Below, in pieces: positions 1 through 6,663 of a stretch of DNA of 9,359 bases. A model generated the notes under the pieces. The model ran no database searches and was not told the origin of the DNA. It was given only the letters and a program-made list of their open reading frames with translations. Origin of the DNA: Chloroflexota bacterium. GTDB lineage: Bacteria; Chloroflexota; Dehalococcoidia; Lucifugimonadales; JACPCL1. Location of the stretch: contig JACQUI010000308.1 of the NCBI GenBank assembly GCA_016210395.1, positions 1 to 9,359 of the forward strand. The letters run 5' to 3'. The position numbers and the translations under genes were made by a program. How positions within the stretch are numbered: the stretch's first letter is position 1; each line of letters opens with the position of its first letter.

Positions 1-35
1 ACATCGGCCTTCTAAGGATCGGAAGCACCGCTCTT

Positions 36-1499
36 ATGGCTACTTCAGCAAGAACGCCTTCTCAGACGCCGGTTCAAGGCAAACCGGCAGAGACCAGGAC
101 GCGCGTTTGCTACTTTCTGCACGGCACAGGCGTGGGGGGAGCTTCCCTGAGCCTCCTGTACCTCCTGCAACAAATGGACCGCCAGCAGTATGAGCCCATC
201 GTGGTGTGCCTGTTCGACTCTCCCATGCGGGAGCGGTTCCAGGAGCTCGGCGTCCAGACCATCGTTGCCCAAGGCATGACCTATTTCTCCCACACCACGG
301 GCGAGGCGCTGAGCCTGCGCAATCCCAGAGGCTGGCTGCAGGTCGCCATGTTCCTGCCCAGCGTCTGGAAGACGTACCGACTGGTCAAAGAGCTGAAGCC
401 CTCGATTGTCCACGCCAACTCTTCCACTCTCGCTCCGCAGGTCATTGGGGCCAAGCTGGCTTCAGCAAAGGTCGTGTGGCACATTCGGGAGCATGTCCTT
501 GACGGCGTTGTTGGCCTTCGAAAGGCGCTGCTGCGATGGATAGCCCGACGCTACGCCGATGCCCTCATCACCATCATGGAAGGCGAGGGGCAACGTTTGG
601 GCGTGGCCCATAAGACGAGCCTCATCTATAACTTCGTGGACTTCACCTACTTCGACCGCCATCTGCGCGACAAAGCCATGGCAGCGACTCCCAACAGGCC
701 AAAGACGGTCGCAATGCTGGGCGGCGTGGACAAGATCAAAGGGACACTGGAGCTGGCGCAAGCGTCTCTGCTGGTCAACGAGAAGCTTGGGAATGTGCGA
801 TTCGTCGTGGCAGGCTACGGCGGCGACGGAGCAAGCAATGGCGCCTTCAATCCGCGACGCTGGCTCAGCTTGCTACTGGGACATGGGCGCTATGCCCGTA
901 GTATCAGGCTGCTCTGCAAACCGCTGGATCCGAGAGGGCCGGAGCTTGCCGGCGTCGTGCAGGATGTCCCATCCCTCCTGGCGCAGGCCGACCTGGTGGT
1001 GTTCCCTTCCACCGAACCGCACTTCGCACGCCCCCTGATCGAAGCCGGCGCGATGGCTTTGCCCGTGGTGGCATCCGACATTCCTGGGCCACGGGAGCTG
1101 GTGGTGCTGGGCAAGACCGGCCTGCTGGTGCCGCCGGGGGATGTCGAAGCGCTGGCCGCAGCCATCACGACCATCCTCAGCGACGACAGGCTGGCCAAGA
1201 CCATGGGGGAGGCCGGCTATGAGCAGGCCCGGCAGCTGTTCGATGCCCGCGCCAATGCCCAAGCAACCTTCGCCGTTTACGAACAGGTAACGCACGGAGC
1301 GACCTCCTCTGCCGCCAACGGGGGAAAGCACTCCGAAGGTCTGCCGTCCACTCCCCCGCGAATTTCAGTCCATCCCGTCCTGGCGTCTCTCTTCCTGCTC
1401 TGGCTGGTGGCACTCTTCGGCATGTATGTGTGGAACATACTCCAGGTTGCTAACCGCTGGGACAGGATACAAGAAGTCCTTGGGCGGCTCCTGAGCTGA
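36..1499 (+). CDS. GT4-family glycosyltransferase with C-terminal membrane anchor
   Basis: Predicted GT-B fold retaining glycosyltransferase (GT4, 'glycosyl transferases group 1'), which would transfer a sugar from a nucleotide donor to a growing glycan at the cytoplasmic face of the membrane. Residues 23-50 (VCYFLHGTGVGGASLSLLYL) form the N-terminal Rossmann start with the glycine-rich acceptor loop. The C-terminal donor domain starts near residue 223 (KTVAMLGGVDKIKG) and carries the donor-site segment 323-350 (FPSTEPHFARPLIEAGAM, then PVVASDIPG) followed by RELVVLGKTGLLVPPGD. E336 matches the second Glu of the family's E-x7-E motif, but the first position (328) is Pro, with E327 one residue away. 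After the normal end of the fold (about 418) come a Ser/Pro-rich linker (420-445), one hydrophobic segment (about 447-469) and a short amphipathic tail, which is unusual for GT4. ATG is the first in-frame start; GGAAG at 21-25 is a possible ribosome binding site. The stop overlaps the next start by one base (TGATG). The family is certain; donor and acceptor are unknown. Confidence 0.93.
   Translation: MATSARTPSQTPVQGKPAETRTRVCYFLHGTGVGGASLSLLYLLQQMDRQQYEPIVVCLFDSPMRERFQELGVQTIVAQGMTYFSHTTGEALSLRNPRGWLQVAMFLPSVWKTYRLVKELKPSIVHANSSTLAPQVIGAKLASAKVVWHIREHVLDGVVGLRKALLRWIARRYADALITIMEGEGQRLGVAHKTSLIYNFVDFTYFDRHLRDKAMAATPNRPKTVAMLGGVDKIKGTLELAQASLLVNEKLGNVRFVVAGYGGDGASNGAFNPRRWLSLLLGHGRYARSIRLLCKPLDPRGPELAGVVQDVPSLLAQADLVVFPSTEPHFARPLIEAGAMALPVVASDIPGPRELVVLGKTGLLVPPGDVEALAAAITTILSDDRLAKTMGEAGYEQARQLFDARANAQATFAVYEQVTHGATSSAANGGKHSEGLPSTPPRISVHPVLASLFLLWLVALFGMYVWNILQVANRWDRIQEVLGRLLS
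1380..1442 (+). other. C-terminal transmembrane segment of the first GT4 enzyme
   Basis: Residues about 447-469 of the first glycosyltransferase are almost uninterrupted hydrophobic and aromatic residues (VLASLFLLWLVALFGMYVW). They are preceded by a polar Ser/Pro/Gly linker and followed by an amphipathic stretch with alternating charges (NRWDRIQEVLGRLL). This reads as a single-span tail anchor added behind a complete GT-B fold. It is probably real coding sequence, because the frame stays open and the stop couples directly to the next gene. Its role, such as holding the enzyme near the lipid carrier or the neighbouring polytopic GT-C protein, is inference. Confidence 0.75.
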
Positions 1500-3346
1500 T
1501 GCACCTCGTATGGAATGTTGCAGTCTGGGTTCTGATGGTCGCCGTAGCAGTGCTAGCAGGGCGCGCTCTGCTCAAGGCTCTACGCGTACCCGCCGTTCCC
1601 TTCCTGGACACGGTGGCGCTCAGCCTCGGGCTTGGACTTGGGCTGCTGGCCGTTGGCGTGTCGGTATTGGGATGGTTTGGCCTCTTCCAACGCTCCTGGG
1701 TCGTCGGCTGGTTCTCGGCAGTGGGGATCCTCGGCCTGGGAAACGCGTGGTACATGTGGGCCAAGGGCATTCGATGGGGCTTTTCCGACTTCGCCGTGAC
1801 GCGTCATGCCTCTGTGTATCCCGCATGGATGTACCTGCTGCCGCTGGCTGCCTTCGCAGCGGTCTACTTTGCCTACTCCATGACGCCGCCGCTGGAAGGG
1901 GACACGCTGCACTCCTACCTGGATGTTCCACGCCAGCTCCTGGAGGCGGGCGGCATCGTTCCCCTGCCCTACGAGCTCCACGCCCCAGTGCCGCTCAACG
2001 TGCAGATGCTGTCCGTCCTTTCCCTCTCCCTCTCCGGCGACGACCTTGCACAGATGGCGGCCAGCGCGACCATGGCTATTGGAGCCGCGGGCGTCGTCTT
2101 TGTTCTCGGGCGGAGGTTTCTGTCGGCCGAGGCAGGTCTTCTTGGCGCGCTGGTCTTCCTGACCATGTACGTGGTGCAGTACCTGGTGCCCAGCGCCAAG
2201 GCCAACCTGGGCTGGGTGTTCTGGGACCTCCTGGCCGTCTACTGCATCGCCTGCTGGGCATGGGATTCGCCACGGAAAGCCCAGTGGCTCCTTGCCGGCG
2301 GGGTGTTCAGCGGACTGGCTATCGGCTCCCTGTATTCCGGCGGAATCACCGCCCTTCTCCTGGGAGTTGGCGTGCTGGCAGTTGTCTTCCGCCAAGGGGT
2401 GACGTCAATGGTCAGAACAGGCGCTATGTATGCGGCGCCAGCGTTGCTCTTGAGCGGAGGCTGGTTTCTGAGGAACTGGTCGGACACCGGCAACCCGGTG
2501 TATCCCATGTTCAATTCCGCGTTTGGCATTCCCAACGTGGAGTTGGCCGAATACTCCGGCCACAGCTTGATCGGCCTGCTGACAGCGCCCTGGAGAATCT
2601 CCACAGGGTACATTGTGGGCAGCTTCGGGCACCCGGTGGGGCCCCTCGTGCTTGGAGGCATTCCAGCCCTTGCCCTGGCAGGAGGGTTGAGCCGCAAGGT
2701 CCTGATCGCTCTCGGCTTTGTGGCCTGCTGGTACCTGCTGTGGTACTTCGGCGTGCAGCGGCCCAGGAACATGCTCACCATCTTGGGAATCCTGAGCATT
2801 GCCGGAGCAGCGGGCTACCTGGCCTTAGCTGGCCGCAGCAGGTTGGTGAAGTTCAGTCTGCCCGTGCTGTTGGGGGGAGTGCTCGCGTTTAGTTTTGCTT
2901 TCTATGCCCGCGACTTCATGCTCGTCACACGCTACGGGGCCTACACGTTGGGCCTGGAAAGTAGGGAGGCGTTCCTGGCACGCAACCTCAGGCCCGACGG
3001 CGCTGCGCCCACAGTGACGATGCTTCGGGCTGTCGAGAGCCTGCCGGAGTCAGCGAGGGTCGTGGGCATGTACACCGGCAATGGCTACTATGTCTCGCGG
3101 CCATTTATTGACTCAAGGTTGGTGGACAGCGACTTTTCCCAAGATACAGCGAATGGAGCCGCAGACCTGATCTTCCAGTGGCGAAGCGCCGGGATCACCC
3201 ATGTCTTCATAAGTGAAGGCTATCTGGCACGAGCCAGTACCTGGGGAACCGACCTGGACATCGTTCGCTCTGGCGAATTCGCTTCCATGTGTCTGAAGGA
3301 CATCTTGGATGACCGTGGACAACGCCTGTTTTTGTTTTCATGCTAG
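1499..3346 (+). CDS. Polytopic GT-C (GT39/ArnT-like) membrane glycosyltransferase
   Basis: A 615-residue integral membrane protein with roughly 12-13 hydrophobic segments between residues 6 and 470, then a soluble C-terminal domain (about 480-615). The segment 132-145 (EGDTLHSYLDVPRQ), after the fourth hydrophobic helix, resembles the first extracytoplasmic loop of GT-C enzymes, where an acidic residue is catalytic; D135 is the candidate. The later signature WFLRNWSDTGNPVYPMFN (322-339) is typical of the GT39/PMT-like and ArnT-like group that use polyprenyl-phosphate sugars. The C-terminal domain holds VVGMYTGNGYYVSRPF and ITHVFIS, common in the periplasmic tails of such proteins. Expected role: transfer of a lipid-linked sugar on the outer face of the membrane. 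An O-antigen polymerase or ligase is a less likely alternative. The ATG start shares its A with the TGA stop of the preceding gene, with no clear Shine-Dalgarno, which indicates translational coupling. Broad class likely; substrate unknown. Confidence 0.82.
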   Translation: MHLVWNVAVWVLMVAVAVLAGRALLKALRVPAVPFLDTVALSLGLGLGLLAVGVSVLGWFGLFQRSWVVGWFSAVGILGLGNAWYMWAKGIRWGFSDFAVTRHASVYPAWMYLLPLAAFAAVYFAYSMTPPLEGDTLHSYLDVPRQLLEAGGIVPLPYELHAPVPLNVQMLSVLSLSLSGDDLAQMAASATMAIGAAGVVFVLGRRFLSAEAGLLGALVFLTMYVVQYLVPSAKANLGWVFWDLLAVYCIACWAWDSPRKAQWLLAGGVFSGLAIGSLYSGGITALLLGVGVLAVVFRQGVTSMVRTGAMYAAPALLLSGGWFLRNWSDTGNPVYPMFNSAFGIPNVELAEYSGHSLIGLLTAPWRISTGYIVGSFGHPVGPLVLGGIPALALAGGLSRKVLIALGFVACWYLLWYFGVQRPRNMLTILGILSIAGAAGYLALAGRSRLVKFSLPVLLGGVLAFSFAFYARDFMLVTRYGAYTLGLESREAFLARNLRPDGAAPTVTMLRAVESLPESARVVGMYTGNGYYVSRPFIDSRLVDSDFSQDTANGAADLIFQWRSAGITHVFISEGYLARASTWGTDLDIVRSGEFASMCLKDILDDRGQRLFLFSC

Positions 3347-5475
3347 GCGCAAGTAAGCTTACCAGACGCCTTCGAAAATCCGCCTACTTCGTGGCACACC
3401 CGCACCGCTTTCCCTACGGATACGCGTTCTGGTCAGCCACTGAGCGTCTCAAGCGAAAGCTAGGAGTGTATCGTACTGCCGGTTCCTTTTCGCGCAACGG
3501 CGACCCTGGGTTGGAGGACATCGCGCATGCCGCCACCTATCAGAACGTCCACAAGAAGCTTCCGGCCCGCCCCTGTCCCCGATTCTTTGCGGTGCCGGAG
3601 ATCCTTCACAGTCCCACACGCAGCCAGGCATCGCTGCTTCCCTGGAGAAAAGACATCCTGCAGGCGGCAGAGCGAGCGGCGAGGCACGTTTTCCAGTATG
3701 CTGGGTTCCCGCATGTAACGTTGCAGCCCGAGATCGACTGGCTCGGGAATCCGTACGCAGCTACCGTGGCATCGTCCGGCGCCGGCGCCTTGCCCGACTC
3801 GAGAGTCATCTGGGAGCTCAACCGCTGCCACCAGCTTCCTTTGCTGGGCCTCGCCTACCAGGTGACGGCCGACGAGTCCTTCGCAGGCGAGATTCTTGAA
3901 CAGATGCGCTCCTGGGCCAAGAGCAACCCTCCATGGGAAGGCGCCAACTGGGATAACGCCATGGAGGCAGCCGTTCGTATTACCAACTGGGTGTGGGCGT
4001 ACCATCTTTGCCGCTCTTCACCACACTTCTCCGAAACCAAACTCAAGGGCTTCCTATACCAAGTCCAGGTCCATGGGGCCTTCATAGTCTCTCACCTAGA
4101 GCGCGGACCCGTCAGCAACAACCACTATCTTGCCGACGGCGTAGGACTCCTCCATCTAGGCATGCTGTTCCCCGAGATCAAGGGCAGCCGAAATTGGCTT
4201 CAAAAGGGCAAGGACATCGTGTTCAAAGAGGTGATTCAGCAATCGTATCCCGATGGCGTGAGCTACGAGGGGTCGGTCCCCTATCACGGCTTCGTGCTGG
4301 AGCTTCTTCTTCCCACCCTGGCTCTCTGCCGTATCAACAATATCAATGTGCCTAAGAACACCCTCCAAAGGATCGAGCGAATGCTCGAGTTCGTCATGGC
4401 CTACAGCAGGCTGGATGGCTCCTACCCCCAGTTCGGCGACAGGGACGACGGGCGTTTCCTTCCTTTTGCCATCGAAACACCGGACAGTCACGCGCGGCTC
4501 CTGGCCGTGGGGGCAGTCCTTTTCGACCGGCCTGATTTCAAGGAAGCCGCCCCAGGCTGGACACTGGAAGCACAGCTTTGCCTGGGCGACCAGGGCCACA
4601 AGGAGTTTGACGAGTTGCCGCCAACTAGCGTCACACGCCTCCGATCCCGTGCCTTCCAGCGTGGCGGCGTGTACGTGATGCGCCACGGCGATCTCCACAT
4701 GACCATTGACTGCGCCGACGTTGGCCTCAAGGGGCGCGGCGGCCACGGCCACAACGACTGCCTGAGCTTCGAGCTCTATGCCCATGGACGTACGCTGCTG
4801 GCAGACAGCGGTACCTATCAGTACGATGCGCCCATGTCTGAGCGCAACCTCTTCCGGTGCACCGCCGCCCATAACACAGCCGGAGTGGACGGCCAGGAGA
4901 TGGCTGACTTGTCCCAAGAAGATCCATGGCGGATCGCCAGTGATGCCCACCCCACGGTCCATCAATGGCATTCAGACGCCGACTACGACATCTTCGAAGG
5001 TTCTCACAACGGCTACACGCGCTTTAAGCATCCGGTGCGCCATAGGCGATGTGTCGTCTTCGGCAAGAAAGACCGCGCGTTTCTATTGGTGGACGCCTTC
5101 CTCGGAGAAGGCGTCCACACATACGAGGCCTTCTTTCACTTGACGCCTGAGCATAGCGGGCATGTCGAGGTGACGGAAAACCCGCCGGGATTCTACACCG
5201 TTGATCCCACAGGCGCGAACATTGCCGTCCTCTGCATGGACAAGGAAGCCCACCTGAAACTGAGCGAGGGATACGTCTCCCGCCGGTACGGCGAGAAAGC
5301 GGCTGCTCCCGTGGCACGCTTTTCCTGGAAAGGGCCTGCTCCCGCAGCTTTGCGGTTTTGCCTTTGCCCCATTGCCCCAGGAGGCACGTGCGACCTGAAG
5401 AAGCTGCTCTTGACCGCCGCTTCTCTGCTTGAACTCCCAGAGGTCGACCGCCTGAATACGCTGGCTAGGCGCTAG
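3340..5475 (+). CDS. Heparinase II/III-family protein (alginate-lyase-like)
   Basis: A 711-residue protein of the heparinase II/III superfamily (PL12/PL15/PL21-like). An alpha/alpha toroid N-terminal domain (about 80-420) is followed by a beta-sandwich domain (about 430-690). Visible motifs: NWDNAMEAAVRITNWVWAY (203-221); SNNHYLADGVGLLHLG (259-274), with the conserved Asn-Asn-His; DGVSYEGSVPYHGFVLE (305-321), with candidate catalytic tyrosines Y309 and Y315; GGHGHNDCLSFELY (467-480), with the conserved His pair; and SGTYQY...RNLFRCTAAHNT...VDGQ (490-519). The catalytic His/Tyr set thus looks intact. Known relatives cleave uronate-containing polysaccharides by beta-elimination. Homologues inside EPS gene clusters are common, but their role is not settled. 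The N-terminus (MLGASKLTRRLRKSAYF) has no hydrophobic signal peptide, so the protein looks cytoplasmic. It overlaps the previous gene by 7 bases and has no recognisable ribosome binding site. Its ATG is the first possible start after an in-frame TGA at 3310. Family firm; lyase activity unproven. Confidence 0.92.
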   Translation: MLGASKLTRRLRKSAYFVAHPHRFPYGYAFWSATERLKRKLGVYRTAGSFSRNGDPGLEDIAHAATYQNVHKKLPARPCPRFFAVPEILHSPTRSQASLLPWRKDILQAAERAARHVFQYAGFPHVTLQPEIDWLGNPYAATVASSGAGALPDSRVIWELNRCHQLPLLGLAYQVTADESFAGEILEQMRSWAKSNPPWEGANWDNAMEAAVRITNWVWAYHLCRSSPHFSETKLKGFLYQVQVHGAFIVSHLERGPVSNNHYLADGVGLLHLGMLFPEIKGSRNWLQKGKDIVFKEVIQQSYPDGVSYEGSVPYHGFVLELLLPTLALCRINNINVPKNTLQRIERMLEFVMAYSRLDGSYPQFGDRDDGRFLPFAIETPDSHARLLAVGAVLFDRPDFKEAAPGWTLEAQLCLGDQGHKEFDELPPTSVTRLRSRAFQRGGVYVMRHGDLHMTIDCADVGLKGRGGHGHNDCLSFELYAHGRTLLADSGTYQYDAPMSERNLFRCTAAHNTAGVDGQEMADLSQEDPWRIASDAHPTVHQWHSDADYDIFEGSHNGYTRFKHPVRHRRCVVFGKKDRAFLLVDAFLGEGVHTYEAFFHLTPEHSGHVEVTENPPGFYTVDPTGANIAVLCMDKEAHLKLSEGYVSRRYGEKAAAPVARFSWKGPAPAALRFCLCPIAPGGTCDLKKLLLTAASLLELPEVDRLNTLARR
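5089..5118. repeat. Perfect 12-base inverted repeat inside the heparinase-family gene
   Basis: The left arm GTGGACGCCTTC (5089-5100) and right arm GAAGGCGTCCAC (5107-5118) are exact reverse complements separated by the 6-base loop CTCGGA. Eight of the 12 pairs are G-C, so the transcript could form a strong hairpin. It lies in frame and encodes about residues 584-593 (VDAFLGEGVH) of the beta-sandwich domain. No T-run follows, so it does not look like an intrinsic terminator. It may be a pause or stability element, or a coding coincidence. Confidence 0.85.
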
Positions 5476-5477
5476 CC
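5463..5477 (+). promoter_or_regulatory. Short hairpin covering the gene 3 stop and abutting the gene 4 GTG start
   Basis: GGCTAG (5463-5468) and CTAGCC (5472-5477) are perfect reverse complements around a 3-base GCG loop. The right arm contains the TAG stop of the heparinase-family gene (5473-5475), and its last base touches the GTG start of the next gene (5478). If formed in the mRNA, the stem would compete with ribosome loading at that start unless a ribosome finishing the upstream gene opened it. That would favour translational coupling. The inverted repeat is directly visible; the regulatory role is inference. Confidence 0.4.
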
Positions 5478-6656
5478 GTGGCGAAAAAGACCAAACACAT
5501 TTGCATGCTCCTCATGGGAGGGATCCAGTATGATGGGCGCGTTCGCAAAGAGTCCCGGTCCCTGGCGACGGCTGGCTACTGGACAACGGTCATCACGATG
5601 CCGGCATCTGCCGAGAACACCGCTGACCTCGCTCCCGTCGCGGTGCGGGAAGTCCGGCTGTTGACCCGCCGCATATTCGGCCAGGTCCGCGGCCTGCCCG
5701 CCAAATATGGCGAGTTTATCCTGAGGTCAGCCGCCCGTGGCGCTCTGCTTCGCGCCGATGCCTACCATGCTCACGACTTGCCCACCCTCTTGCCGGCGTA
5801 CCTTGCAGCCCGTTGCACTGGCGCGCGGCTGGTGTATGACGCCCACGAGCTCTGGACCGAGCAAGGCACGCGCTATTCCGATAGAGAGGCCTGGCGCAAG
5901 CTGGAGCGATGGCTCTTGAGGCGAGTGGATGGGGTCGTAGCCGTGAACAACTCCCGCGCAACAATCATGCACGAAGAGTATGGGTCGCGGGTGAAACCAG
6001 TCGTCGTCCGGAACTGCCCTCCCGCCAGCAACTCCCTTGACAGGAGCTCCCAGCCGCTCCGCCGATTCGTTGCGGCACAGGGCGCATCTGAGGCGATCAT
6101 TGTCTTGTATCAGGGCAGCATTGCCGCAGAGAGGGGATACGAGGCCCTCGTGGATGCCGCTGAGTTTTTTGAAAGCGGCACGGTTGCAGTCCTGCTCGGC
6201 TATGGAAACGATGCCTACGTCGCCAGCCTGCACGAACGCGTTCGACGGAAGGGACTGGAGGGGAAAGTCTTCTTCCATCCTGCTGTCCCCAACTCTCAGA
6301 TCCTCGAGTACACAGCCTCCGCCGACCTGGGCGTTGTGTTCTATGATGATAGCTGCCGCAACAACCGGTACTGCGCGCCCAACAAGCTGTACGACTACAT
6401 GATGACGGGCATCCCTTCGGTGGCAAGCGACTTGCCGGGGATTCAGGAAGTCGTGCAGGCCGATGACGTGGGCGTGACGGTGGACTCCAAAGACCCGAAG
6501 GCTGTGGCCGCGGCCGTTAACGGCCTGCTCCATGACCGGGAGCGGTACGACCGCCAGCGCCGGAACGCGCTGCGCCTGGCGCGAGAGAAGTACAATTGGG
6601 AACGCCAGGAGCAGCAGTTGCTGGGCCTCTACACCAATCTTGTGGGGGGTGCGTAG
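5478..6656 (+). CDS. GT4-family glycosyltransferase
   Basis: A 392-residue GT-B glycosyltransferase, normal length for the family, with no membrane segments; expected to be cytoplasmic and to add one sugar of the repeat unit. The N-terminal domain opens with HICMLLMGGIQYDGRVRKES (7-26), the common (D)GRVRKE acceptor-side motif, and continues with ADAYHAHDLPTLLPAYLAAR (93-112) and LVYDAHELW (118-126). The C-terminal donor domain begins near 206 (IIVLYQGSIAAERGYEALV) and includes FFHPAVPNSQILEYTASADLGVVFY (265-289) and the donor loop CAPNKLYDYMMTGIPSVASD (299-318). In this loop the usual second Glu of E-x7-E is Asp (D306). The start is GTG at 5478, two bases after the preceding stop. It is preferred because the family motif begins only a few residues later and the next ATG (5505) would remove the first beta strand. 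A weak AGG lies at 5467-5469. Family firm; linkage and donor unknown. Confidence 0.93.
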   Translation: MAKKTKHICMLLMGGIQYDGRVRKESRSLATAGYWTTVITMPASAENTADLAPVAVREVRLLTRRIFGQVRGLPAKYGEFILRSAARGALLRADAYHAHDLPTLLPAYLAARCTGARLVYDAHELWTEQGTRYSDREAWRKLERWLLRRVDGVVAVNNSRATIMHEEYGSRVKPVVVRNCPPASNSLDRSSQPLRRFVAAQGASEAIIVLYQGSIAAERGYEALVDAAEFFESGTVAVLLGYGNDAYVASLHERVRRKGLEGKVFFHPAVPNSQILEYTASADLGVVFYDDSCRNNRYCAPNKLYDYMMTGIPSVASDLPGIQEVVQADDVGVTVDSKDPKAVAAAVNGLLHDRERYDRQRRNALRLAREKYNWERQEQQLLGLYTNLVGGA

Positions 6657-6663
6657 CAAGCTT

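Noticed and set aside
1..15. Possible tail of an upstream gene ending at TAA 13-15 in frame 1
   Set aside because: Only four codons precede the stop, so no protein can be identified; it would fit an operon but cannot be supported.
2021..2036. Short CTCCCT tandem repeat in the GT-C gene
   Set aside because: Only about two copies, and it encodes a plain Leu-Ser run; probably chance.
1510..2892. A 460-codon open frame on the plus strand in another frame of the GT-C gene
   Set aside because: The translation is Arg/Pro/Gly-rich low-complexity text typical of a shifted frame, whereas the overlapping frame gives a coherent polytopic membrane protein.
6506..6525. Adjacent palindromes GGCCGCGGCC (6506-6515) and GGCCGTTAACGGCC (6512-6525)
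   Set aside because: A 14-base palindrome is expected about once by chance in a window this size, and it lies in ordinary Ala/Val/Asn-Gly coding sequence of the GT4.
6532..6663. A 44-codon upstream extension of the AsnB frame
   Set aside because: It overlaps the end of the GT4 gene, and the glutaminase nucleophile must be Cys2, which fixes the start at 6664.
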